Of a DNA stretch of 25,324 nucleotides, positions 8,571-13,739 are shown piece after piece; positions within the stretch are counted from its first letter, which is position 1, and every line of letters starts with the position of its first letter. The DNA is from a virus. The notes below the pieces were generated by a model that worked only from the letters and a program-made list of their open reading frames with translations, was not told the DNA's origin and made no database searches. A program made the position numbers and the translations under genes. The stretch is taken from positions 1-25,324 of the IMG/VR virus record IMGVR_UViG_3300030109_004463; one strand, given 5' to 3'.

Positions 8571-8585
8571 GGGCGGGAGGGTGGG
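8571..8585 (+). other. Perfect G-quadruplex motif
   Basis: The sequence GGGCGGGAGGGTGGG has four G3 tracts with one-base loops (C, A, T). This is the arrangement known to form the most stable parallel quadruplexes. It lies in non-coding DNA between divergent genes in an otherwise AT-rich window, with further G-runs 25-37 bases downstream. The motif itself is certain; folding and role are inference. Confidence 0.8.
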
Positions 8586-8811
8586 AAGCGGCGAGTGCTC
8601 CAAATTTAGGGGGTGAGGGGGGCCTGGCTTTTCCGTGTACCCGACCCTATGCCCCAAGTAACCCCTAGCCAGTGACGCTTAGAAGCTTGTGATGGGCTGT
8701 TATAAGGTTACAAGTAAACGTTGCATTATTGTCACTGTCAAGCATTAAATTACATGTGTGTGTTATTTGCCACAAGACTATAAGAATATTTATATATTGA
8801 TCGATCGCATG

Positions 8812-8840
8812 TTGACTATCACAAGTAATAATATTAATAT
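8812..8840 (+). promoter_or_regulatory. Candidate sigma70-type promoter for the rightward small genes
   Basis: A TTGACT box (8812-8817) and a TAATAT box (8835-8840) are separated by 17 bases, placing a start near 8847 and a leader of about 29 bases before the ATG at 8876. The -35 matches consensus at five of six positions and the -10 at four of six. Confidence 0.45.
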
Positions 8841-8875
8841 CGTAGATATTAACCAAGTCTATGAAAGGACACACT

Positions 8876-9118
8876 ATGAAGAAAGCAGAAAAGCATAGCA
8901 TTTATAATATCGCTTTATGGAGGAGTAACCAAAAAGCTCAGATGATATCTGATCTTGAAACTCTAAAAGGTTTTGAGAAAGCTATTAAAAACGAGATCAA
9001 GAAGTTAAAAGACAATGCAGTTCGATTAGGTAAAGGACATTATATTGTTACTAGCAGAGATATTCCTTCAAAGGATGCATACACTCAAACAGTAAATACA
9101 TTTGCTTGGAAGGATTAA
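8876..9118 (+). CDS. Small basic hypothetical protein
   Basis: The 80-residue protein starts at the ATG at 8876 (MKKAEKHSIYNIALWR), eight bases after GAAAGGA. An in-frame ATG at 8861 would place the ribosome site inside the gene, so I reject it. A predicted helix with alternating charge (about residues 22-47, SDLETLKGFEKAIKNEIKKL) is followed by a short segment ending TVNTFAWKD. No family is recognised. It is the first gene after the candidate promoter and is followed two bases later by the next small gene, so the two form one unit closed by the terminator at 9387. Confidence 0.7.
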   Translation: MKKAEKHSIYNIALWRSNQKAQMISDLETLKGFEKAIKNEIKKLKDNAVRLGKGHYIVTSRDIPSKDAYTQTVNTFAWKD

Positions 9119-9120
9119 GA

Positions 9121-9381
9121 ATGTTTGACCAAAAATTAAAAGTAACATATGCAATCGACACTCTGGACACTAGTCCAGAGGTCAAGTTCTTTAACCTCTT
9201 TCACGAGGTTGAAGACTACTTAACGGAAGAGGTTGAACGTAGAATTCAATGGGCTATCGATCACTCTCAAACTTCTATTTCAGAAGAAGAACGACAAAAA
9301 CTTCAAGAGATCGAGTATTCTTTAATTACTATCGAAGAGATCAAAAAAGTTCCTTTGGAGTTTGTTTTCGGGCAAGCTTAA
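9121..9381 (+). CDS. Small acidic hypothetical protein
   Basis: The 86-residue product begins at the ATG at 9121 (MFDQKLKVTYAIDTLD), with GGAAGGA about six bases upstream inside the end of the previous gene. It is acidic and predicted mostly helical (FHEVEDYLTEEVERRIQWA; SEEERQKLQEIE). No catalytic or binding motif is visible. It closes a two-gene unit, since a strong hairpin terminator starts six bases after its stop. A regulatory or host-takeover role is a common guess for such genes, but nothing here tests it. Confidence 0.72.
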   Translation: MFDQKLKVTYAIDTLDTSPEVKFFNLFHEVEDYLTEEVERRIQWAIDHSQTSISEEERQKLQEIEYSLITIEEIKKVPLEFVFGQA

Positions 9382-9386
9382 CGATC

Positions 9387-9413
9387 AAGGCCTCTTCGGA
9401 GGCCTTTTTCTTT
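9387..9413 (+). terminator. Intrinsic terminator with TTCG loop
   Basis: Stem AAGGCCTC / GAGGCCTT (8 pairs) closes a TTCG tetraloop, followed by TTTCTTT. This is a textbook rho-independent terminator directly after the gene ending at 9381. A near-identical copy lies at 10163. Confidence 0.92.
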
Positions 9414-9494
9414 ATCCATTGGTCAGCTGACCATCCAGGTTTATATATATATATTTATTTAATAGTTATTGTTGTACCTATTAAAAAGGACCAG

Positions 9495-9534
9495 CCCGAT
9501 CCCGAATCCCCGAATCCCGAAACCCGAACCCGAA
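9495..9534 (+). repeat. CCCGAA array 1
   Basis: Six units of CCCGA(A/T), with spacers of zero to two bases, lie between a terminator and the next promoter. On the minus strand this reads as TTCGGG repeats, giving six G3-4 tracts with loops of three to four bases, so it meets the usual quadruplex rule. It is a GC-rich island inside AT-rich DNA. Confidence 0.85.
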
Positions 9535-9592
9535 CGGCTCGAAGACAACGGTTGCAACCCGACCAGGTGCCGGATAGGTGCCGGATAGATAT

Positions 9593-9682
9593 AAAAATTT
9601 TTATATAAAAGGCTTGTATTATGTATAAATATCTTTATACTTTTAGGTATTGTTAATTTAGAATTGGAGAAAAAAAACAATG
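9593..9682 (+). repeat. Duplicated control region, copy 1
   Basis: This stretch begins with AAAAATTTTTATATAAAAGG (9593-9612), identical over 20 bases to 10345-10364. It continues through a promoter and ends in the leader TTAGAATTGGAGAAAAAAA, with GGAG as ribosome site and the ATG at 9680. Copy 2 precedes the gene at 10431. The same elements in the same order show a duplicated regulatory cassette serving different genes. Confidence 0.8.
9614..9641 (+). promoter_or_regulatory. Promoter, copy 1
   Basis: TTGTAT (9614-9619) and TATACT (9636-9641) are 16 bases apart. The -10 is nearly consensus. The same TATACT box at a matching place in the second copy (10389-10394) supports it. The transcript would begin near 9648 and carry a leader of about 30 bases. 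Confidence 0.6.
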
Positions 9683-9820
9683 ACTCAAAATGAATTTTTA
9701 TGGCTATGTAATAGAAACACAGTCGATCCAAATGTTGCTTTGGAAAACGACGATTTAAGAAACGCATTGCAAGCAAGAGACGATGCGAAAGTAGAAAAAA
9801 TCTTTAGGGAGAAATTCTAA
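9680..9820 (+). CDS. 46-residue conserved phage microprotein
   Basis: The gene starts MTQNEFLWLCNRNTVDPNVA and ends DDAKVEKIFREKF. Its ATG follows TTGGAGAAAAAAAACA, a good ribosome site, and its stop overlaps the next start as TAATG. From memory, short proteins of the pattern M-xx-EFLWLC-xx-TVDPxxALEN...LxxRDD occur in many phages and mobile elements beside the two following genes, so the frame is probably real. No function is known to me. It is the first gene of the unit driven by promoter copy 1. Confidence 0.72.
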   Translation: MTQNEFLWLCNRNTVDPNVALENDDLRNALQARDDAKVEKIFREKF

Positions 9821-10137
9821 TGAACATGTTTTCTCATACACAAATATCAATTCCCCATATTGATACAATAGGCCATGGTTATCTTAAAGTTTCCAGCTAT
9901 GATCTTCGAGGCTTTGGAATTAGTCTCAAAGAGTTTTCAGAATATTCCTATTATGATTTGAAAAGCGGCGTTGCATACCTAGAAGAAGACTGCGACGCAT
10001 TAAAGCTTTTTAAGTTATTAAAAGAAAAAAATGTTATGGTAAACGTTATAGACGGCGGCGTTGACGAAAACTTAACTAATGGAAAAATAAGATTGTCTAA
10101 CCAAGCTTTAATTTCACAGTTAGCAATGAATTATTAA
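9820..10137 (+). CDS. Conserved phage protein with YLEEDCD motif
   Basis: The 105-residue protein has the stretches HGYLKVSSYDL (about residues 19-29) and GVAYLEEDCDALKLFKLL (about 50-67). I recall HGYLxV...S.YS...YLEEDCD as a recurring pattern in small proteins of phages and mobile elements, always of unknown function. It starts at the ATG overlapping the preceding stop, with AGGGAG upstream. Neighbours are also typical of that small-gene set. The product is soluble by composition, with no membrane segment. A terminator hairpin follows 25 bases after the stop. Confidence 0.78.
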   Translation: MNMFSHTQISIPHIDTIGHGYLKVSSYDLRGFGISLKEFSEYSYYDLKSGVAYLEEDCDALKLFKLLKEKNVMVNVIDGGVDENLTNGKIRLSNQALISQLAMNY

Positions 10138-10162
10138 GGCTTAATCAAAGAACAAAACAATT

Positions 10163-10189
10163 AAGGCCTCTTCAGAGGCCTTTTTCTTT
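10163..10189 (+). terminator. Intrinsic terminator, near-copy of the first
   Basis: Stem AAGGCCTC / GAGGCCTT with loop TTCA, followed by TTTCTTT. It differs from the hairpin at 9387 only in the last loop base and closes the unit ending at 10137. Confidence 0.92.
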
Positions 10190-10268
10190 CGGCTCAAAGA
10201 TCGGCAGCAAGTCAAAAGAATTTTATATATAGTATTAATAGTTCTTGTTATCACTATTAAAAGGGAAA

Positions 10269-10309
10269 CCCGAACCCGAACTATAACGCCCCGAACCCCG
10301 AACCCCGAA
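10269..10309 (+). repeat. CCCGAA array 2
   Basis: Two CCCGAA and three CCCCGAA units lie between a terminator and promoter copy 2, mirroring array 1. The minus strand has five G3-4 tracts, with loops of three bases apart from one longer spacer of about eight. Confidence 0.85.
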
Positions 10310-10344
10310 CCAATAAATAAAACTGTAGCAACCCGACCGGGCAC

Positions 10345-10433
10345 AAAAATTTTTATATAAAAGGGTTGATTTACGCTATAAAATTTCTTATACTTTTTAT
10401 ATTGTTAAATTAGAATTGGAGAAAAAAACAATG
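10345..10433 (+). repeat. Duplicated control region, copy 2
   Basis: This region holds the 20-base AT-rich element (10345-10364), a TTGATT/TATACT promoter and the leader TTAGAATTGGAGAAAAAAA before the ATG at 10431. It matches copy 1 at 9593-9682 in order and mostly in sequence. Confidence 0.8.
10366..10394 (+). promoter_or_regulatory. Promoter, copy 2
   Basis: TTGATT (10366-10371) and TATACT (10389-10394) have the ideal 17-base spacing. Expected start near 10401, leader about 30 bases. The better of the two paralogous promoters. Confidence 0.65.
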
Positions 10434-11171
10434 AAAACTTTAGAACAAACAATAGTTGCAATGTTGACTGAGAATACTGGTACTCATTTCTTAGACAGTG
10501 GGGGTGCTGGTGGTCGTAATTGGCAACGCAACCAAGGGTGTGATATTGACTATTTTAGAAATACTGCACCGGCAACAATAAAATTTTATGACGTTGAGGA
10601 CTCATGGCCAGAAGTCACAGTCTCTTTATTTCATAAACTTACAAGTGGGATTTTAGAACTTGATGAGTTCTGTCATAGGTTCAACGCAATAGAAGTGAGT
10701 AAATGGAACGGTCAATACACTGGAACTGATTCCAAGGGTTCAGGTTTACTTGATGATATGGGGTTTAAAGCCGAGGGTGACATTTTCAATACCTATAACT
10801 GGGACAATAATTTTTCTCAGGTTCTGCAAGGTCAGTTCTTAAAAAATCCTGATGATGAGGATTATGTATTGCTTCAAATTCACGGAGGGGCTGACGTTCG
10901 GGGGGGTTACACTGACGCGAAACTTTTTAAAATAAATGATCATGAGGAACCTTATTCTCTATTGACTGACGACTGTCATTTTTCAATAGAAGATATGTCA
11001 GTTGATACTGAAACAAAAGACTTGCTTGACGGGTCAACTCGCAACGGTTCTTTTGGTCTATCGTGGTCAGGTGAATGGTTGAACGAGGAAGGGGGTTCTG
11101 CTAACGACGACGACTTTAAAAAGTTCGCTATACTTTCAGACTGTAAAGAAATAGAGGGAATGGCATATTGA
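10431..11171 (+). CDS. Conserved phage/mobile-element protein, DSGGAGGRNWQRN motif
   Basis: I start this 246-residue protein at the ATG at 10431 (MKTLEQTIVAML), right after the GGAG leader; a start 15 bases earlier would overlap that leader. Near residue 20 it has FLDSGGAGGRNWQRNQG, close to a DSGGxYGRxWxRN signature I remember from hypothetical proteins of phages and mobile elements. The rest is acidic and includes QIHGGADVRGGYTDAKLF (about 160-177), which recurs in the same family. No enzyme motif is recognised and there is no membrane segment. It is coupled to the following HTH microgene by a TTGA overlap. Confidence 0.82.
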   Translation: MKTLEQTIVAMLTENTGTHFLDSGGAGGRNWQRNQGCDIDYFRNTAPATIKFYDVEDSWPEVTVSLFHKLTSGILELDEFCHRFNAIEVSKWNGQYTGTDSKGSGLLDDMGFKAEGDIFNTYNWDNNFSQVLQGQFLKNPDDEDYVLLQIHGGADVRGGYTDAKLFKINDHEEPYSLLTDDCHFSIEDMSVDTETKDLLDGSTRNGSFGLSWSGEWLNEEGGSANDDDFKKFAILSDCKEIEGMAY

Positions 11172-11332
11172 TCCCTCTAGAAAAAGAAATCGCAACCTTG
11201 ATACGTTCGCGTATCAAGGAAGCCCTCGAAGCTTCAAACGATAACAAGGTTCAGGCCTCAAAGCTGTTAGGGTTAAAGAACTATCAAACCCTTAACAATT
11301 GGATCAAGAAATACCTGGAGGACAACGAATGA
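11168..11332 (+). CDS. 54-residue Fis-type helix-turn-helix protein (TTG start)
   Basis: This gene is invisible to an ATG-only search. It starts at TTG 11168, which overlaps the previous stop (TTGA), with GAGGGA about ten bases upstream, and its TGA overlaps the next ATG as ATGA. The protein contains IKEALEASNDNKVQASKLLG followed by LKNYQTLNNWIKKYLED. This matches the C-terminal HTH of the Fis family (A-LE-x-x-xGNKxxAAxLLGxxxxTLxxWIKKx). It probably binds DNA as a dimer and may control the nearby promoters; the target is inference. Confidence 0.75.
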   Translation: MIPLEKEIATLIRSRIKEALEASNDNKVQASKLLGLKNYQTLNNWIKKYLEDNE

Positions 11333-11691
11333 CAAAACCAAATAAAAAACAATTAAATGAGATAAAAGGATCGCTAGAAGACAATGCTGGAGATATGACT
11401 AGAGAAGACCTTTGGGAATATATCCGAGATGAATGGCATACCGACAATTACGAAGCTGATGACAAGGAAGAAATGGAACGGGCATACGTTAAAGGAATGA
11501 TGCAGGAATTGTCCGAATTATCTTTAGAAGAATTAGTGAAAGAACGTTGGATTTCTGGTGATTGGTATTTCTTTTGTGATGACTGTCAAACTGAATGGGA
11601 AGAGTTTCAGGACCTTTCAGCTTGCCCTAATTGCAACGTCGAAAGAAATGGAACTAATTTAAACGATGATTACACCCAGGAAGTAGGATAA
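11329..11691 (+). CDS. Protein with C-terminal zinc ribbon
   Basis: The 120-residue protein starts at the ATG at 11329 (MTKPNKKQLNEIKG), after CTGGAGGACAACG. The N-terminal 80 residues are acidic and helical. The end has FFCDDCQ...SACPNCNV, two CxxC pairs 13 residues apart, which form a zinc ribbon. Such ribbons bind nucleic acid or another protein. It overlaps the Fis-type HTH gene by four bases, so the two are co-translated and may act together. No closer family is recognised. Confidence 0.78.
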   Translation: MTKPNKKQLNEIKGSLEDNAGDMTREDLWEYIRDEWHTDNYEADDKEEMERAYVKGMMQELSELSLEELVKERWISGDWYFFCDDCQTEWEEFQDLSACPNCNVERNGTNLNDDYTQEVG

Positions 11692-11701
11692 ACAATCAAG
11701 A

Positions 11702-11813
11702 ACCTTGCATTCGGCAGCAGTCGGGTGTAAGGTCATCGGACTTGTTAGTTCTCCAATTCTATCAAGGGGACAAGTACTAACAGTCCTTTCATAATTGTAA
11801 TTGTACTTGTCCC
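11702..11813. promoter_or_regulatory. Potential alternative hairpins
   Basis: Three pairings are visible: 11702-11709 with 11726-11733 (8 pairs, one G-T); 11738-11749 with 11776-11786 (11 pairs and one bulge, followed by TTTC); and 11767-11777 with 11803-11813 (11 perfect pairs, GGGACAAGTAC / GTACTTGTCCC). The second and third share bases 11776-11777, so they compete. The third is also a pair of GGGACAA sites and could be an operator instead of an RNA structure. Confidence 0.5.
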
Positions 11814-11868
11814 GATTACCCCGAACCCCGAATTACCCGAAAAATATCCCCGAACCCCGAACCCCGAA
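11811..11868 (+). repeat. CCCGAA array 3, overlapping the nuclease 3' end
   Basis: Seven CCC(C)GA(A/T) units occupy this stretch. The minus strand carries seven G3-4 tracts. Unlike arrays 1 and 2 it is partly coding: the nuclease gene stops at 11816-11818, so the array encodes its last 17 or so residues. Confidence 0.85.
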
Positions 11869-12199
11869 CCAATGGCTCAAGGTCAAGCCCGACCTCGGAC
11901 AAGGGACCTGCCGAGCCACCGTCAAATAAAAATAGATCACGCTCCCCGACCCTCTTTACCAAGATAAAGTTTACGCCTCCCTTGTGAGAATACGAAGTAT
12001 TCCACGAGATTTGGTGAGGAGACAACGAAACCTTGTTATTTTTTGTTACTTTGAGTTCTAACCAAAAAGCCAGACTATCCCATATAATATGGACATCTGG
12101 AATTCCACCACCATGACGGTTTTCTATACGAGTTGCGAATGAGTTAGGTGGCAGATTCTTGCGAACTGTGTTCCAAAAGTTTCCCTCTGGTGTCCCCAT
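11816..12199 (-). CDS. PD-(D/E)xK nuclease, VRR-NUC / resolvase-like
   Basis: The 127-residue protein begins MGTPEGNFWNTVRKNLP, with AGAGGT five bases before the ATG. The nuclease core is clear: RIENRHGGGIPDVHII (about residues 23-38, catalytic Asp), then WLELKVTKNNK (about 46-56, the ExK pair Glu and Lys) and SPHQISWN (about 60-67). This matches small PD-(D/E)xK enzymes of the VRR-NUC or Holliday-junction resolvase type in phages. It overlaps the small terminase gene by 56 bases. The C-terminal Gly/Arg-rich tail RGSGFGDIFRVIRGSG comes from the CCCGAA array and is probably not part of the fold. Branched-DNA trimming during packaging is a reasonable inference. Confidence 0.82.
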   Translation of the reverse strand: MGTPEGNFWNTVRKNLPPNSFATRIENRHGGGIPDVHIIWDSLAFWLELKVTKNNKVSLSPHQISWNTSYSHKGGVNFILVKRVGERDLFLFDGGSAGPLSEVGLDLEPLVRGSGFGDIFRVIRGSG

Positions 12200-12701
12200 C
12201 TTTTACCTCTGTAAACTCCCCTTCGATAAACGCTTGAGGATATTGTTTTCTTAGTTGGGCCAGTCGAGCCGTTATATCTTCTCTGGACAGATCATCAAGA
12301 GAATGAATACTTTCCCTTCGATCAACAGTAAGTCCACCCAAGGCCGAGCGAATTTTTTCTGCATTTATTGCTGACGAAAATTGTCCAGCCTCTTCTGCTC
12401 CTTCGGATAATTCTTGCAAACGTTTAAGTTGTCCAATGACTGTGACTCCATAACGACGTTCACGTTCCTGTCGCAGTTCGGTAATGTATTCCACGACATG
12501 AGGATACGACTTTCCATTTAATAATGTGCTTGCTGAGATACGAGCCACTTTTGGAGAATAACCTGCTTTTCTGGCACACTCGGCATTGGAGTATATTCCC
12601 TCAACATAATGTCGTGCAAACTCACGTTGACGATTCGTTAATTTACGATCCTGATTTTCTTCAACATCTCTTGCGATAGTATTTGCAGTACGAGTAACCA
12701 T
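12144..12701 (-). CDS. terS: Probable terminase small subunit
   Basis: The 185-residue product has LTNRQREFARHYVEGIYSNA followed by ECARKAGYSPKVARISASTLL (residues 21-61), the N-terminal HTH of Terminase_2-type small subunits (LTxKQxxFvxxYl..NAxxAaxrAGYS). A helical oligomerisation region with QLKRLQELSEGAEEAGQF follows. It should recognise the packaging start site and hand DNA to TerL. It lies 5.8 kb from terL with plus-strand genes in between, which is unusual. No clear ribosome site precedes the ATG at 12699-12701. The N-terminus could instead start at a later codon, but no Met is near. Confidence 0.8.
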   Translation of the reverse strand: MVTRTANTIARDVEENQDRKLTNRQREFARHYVEGIYSNAECARKAGYSPKVARISASTLLNGKSYPHVVEYITELRQERERRYGVTVIGQLKRLQELSEGAEEAGQFSSAINAEKIRSALGGLTVDRRESIHSLDDLSREDITARLAQLRKQYPQAFIEGEFTEVKDGDTRGKLLEHSSQESAT

Positions 12702-12794
12702 GAGTTTTTATATACAGCCTTATTAAAAGAAATACAAAAAGAAATTTTTCAAAAACGCAAACCTAGACTGATCGGCCGTAGAAGTGTTACAAAC

Positions 12795-12952
12795 GGGACA
12801 AAAGAGAAGATAAACGGGACAAACTTTTTTCAACTATATAACGTTGTAATATACACTTGTCCCACTTGTCCCACTTGTCCCACTATAATTAAGTAAAAAA
12901 AATAAAAAAATCATTTCTTTCTAGGACTGTTATAATGCAACTCGTGGGACAA
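12795..12952. promoter_or_regulatory. Cluster of GGGACAA operator-like sites
   Basis: CGGGACAAA occurs at 12794 and 12815, exactly 21 bases apart (two helical turns). TTGTCCC occurs three times in tandem at 12857, 12866 and 12875. GTGGGACAAA occurs at 12945. Three sites face one way and three the other. The spacing and repetition suggest a binding site for a regulator; the protein is unknown. Confidence 0.6.
12855..12881 (+). repeat. Three tandem copies of ACTTGTCCC
   Basis: Three perfect 9-base direct repeats end three bases before a TATAAT (12884-12889). Nine-base tandem spacing resembles iterons or a multi-site operator. Confidence 0.9.
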
Positions 12953-12973
12953 ATATCTTTATTAAAATAAATG

Positions 12974-13002
12974 TTGTTATTTTTGTCATATACGTTTACA
13001 CT
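12974..13002 (+). promoter_or_regulatory. Candidate promoter of the rightward operon
   Basis: TTGTTA (12974-12979) and TACACT (12997-13002) are 17 bases apart. The start would be near 13009, giving a leader of about 36 bases. The closest GGGACAA site lies about 21 bases upstream of the -35 box. Confidence 0.5.
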
Positions 13003-13044
13003 AAATCATTACTTAATTTAACTTAATTTAATTGGAGAAGTATA

Positions 13045-13467
13045 ATGGATTTTAATAAAGCAACATTGAATGTTATTCGGGAGAAGATGCAAGAAGCGTT
13101 GAACGATGTATCTATTGATACCTACACAAATCATGACGGAGTTCAATCATTAGGTTTAACTATTGTCGTAGGGAATTGTTCTTATGATGAACATAGTGCA
13201 ACGTTCAAGGTCAACATCACGAAAGAGGGTGGAGCCTCAAAAGAGGAGCGAGATTTGAAACAGATGGCTCCCCTTCATCATTTAGATTTAGACAAGGTTG
13301 CCACGATTAATGGAAATCTCAAGGTTAAACTTTCTGGATATCGTTCTCGTGCGAGGAGCAAACCTTACATGGTTCGATCTGTTGATGATCCGAGCAAGCA
13401 ATATATTATTTCGACGGATCAAGCGAAAGATATGTTTGGCGATTATATTAAGGTTCCAACATCATGA
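13045..13467 (+). CDS. Conserved phage hypothetical protein
   Basis: This 140-residue protein is the first gene of the rightward operon, with TTGGAG ahead of the ATG. It has an N-terminal helix (IREKMQEALNDVSID), a beta-rich middle (LGLTIVVGNCSYDEHSATFKV, written in part), a MAPLHHLDLDKV segment and a basic KLSGYRSRARSKPYMVRS. I recall similar proteins in phages with a ...SYxxxxATFKV...LapLyGL... pattern, without known function. There is no signal or membrane segment. The end overlaps the next gene by four bases (ATGA). Confidence 0.75.
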   Translation: MDFNKATLNVIREKMQEALNDVSIDTYTNHDGVQSLGLTIVVGNCSYDEHSATFKVNITKEGGASKEERDLKQMAPLHHLDLDKVATINGNLKVKLSGYRSRARSKPYMVRSVDDPSKQYIISTDQAKDMFGDYIKVPTS

Positions 13468-13739
13468 CCTTTGAGCAATTTCAACAAACCAGAGAACGTT
13501 TAACATTAGACCACCCCTATCATGGGGAGGTCGATGTTTATGCGTACAATATTTTTCAAGACCCAGAGTTTTGGGACGATTTAACAACAGACGATGTTTT
13601 ACATATTGTTATTAATCAAGACGAGAAACCCACACGTTATGAGTTGACCTTGGATCGTTCTGACTTTGAGAGTGATGATTTGGGTCAGTTGGAGAAGTGG
13701 CTTTACGACTTTGCTATTACTGAGGGGTTGATACAATGA
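13464..13739 (+). CDS. Small acidic phage hypothetical protein
   Basis: The 91-residue product starts MTFEQFQQTRERLTLD and has DVYAYNIFQDPEFWDD in the middle and LGQLEKWLYDFAITEG near the end. The MTFEQFQxTR start and LExWLYDxA end resemble a small conserved phage protein of unknown role. It is strongly acidic. It is joined to both neighbours by ATGA overlaps, so the genes are translationally coupled. No catalytic motif is seen. Confidence 0.75.
   Translation: MTFEQFQQTRERLTLDHPYHGEVDVYAYNIFQDPEFWDDLTTDDVLHIVINQDEKPTRYELTLDRSDFESDDLGQLEKWLYDFAITEGLIQ

Larger units (their letters stand above)
8411..8875. other. Long non-coding divergent region with G-rich segment
   Basis: This 465-base stretch separates the leftward late block from rightward small genes. 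I see no convincing gene: the only longer frame (minus strand, 8665-8901) lacks a ribosome site and family features. It holds several G-runs on the plus strand (near 8491, 8571-8585, 8609-8622), a sharply AT-rich right half and a candidate promoter at 8812-8840. It could host an origin, a packaging site or divergent promoters. No dominant inverted repeat was found by eye. Confidence 0.7.
12702..13044. other. Divergent intergenic control region
   Basis: The 343 bases between the leftward small terminase gene and the rightward operon contain no gene. They hold six GGGACAA/TTGTCCC sites, a TATAAT at 12931 and a better promoter at 12974-13002. The right end carries repeated TTAATTTAA and an SD leader (TTGGAGAAGTATA) before the ATG at 13045. 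This is the likely switch point between the two transcription directions. Confidence 0.75.

Noticed and set aside
8569-8633. Terminator formed by CCAGG and CCTGG followed by TTTT
   Set aside because: The pairing is only five bases with a loop of over 50 bases.
8665-8901. A 78-codon leftward frame in the large gap
   Set aside because: It covers the promoter and ribosome site of the rightward gene at 8876, has no ribosome site and no recognisable features.
9459-9776. Leftward frame through array 1 with SGSGFG repeats
   Set aside because: The open frame arises from the TTCGGG repeats, which contain no stop codon; it overlaps a promoter and a better-supported gene.
10141-10344. Leftward 67-codon frame through array 2
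   Set aside because: Same reason: repeat-derived and overlapping the terminator hairpin.
9495-11868. CRISPR array
   Set aside because: The repeats are 6-7 bases, almost without spacers, and no cas genes are present.
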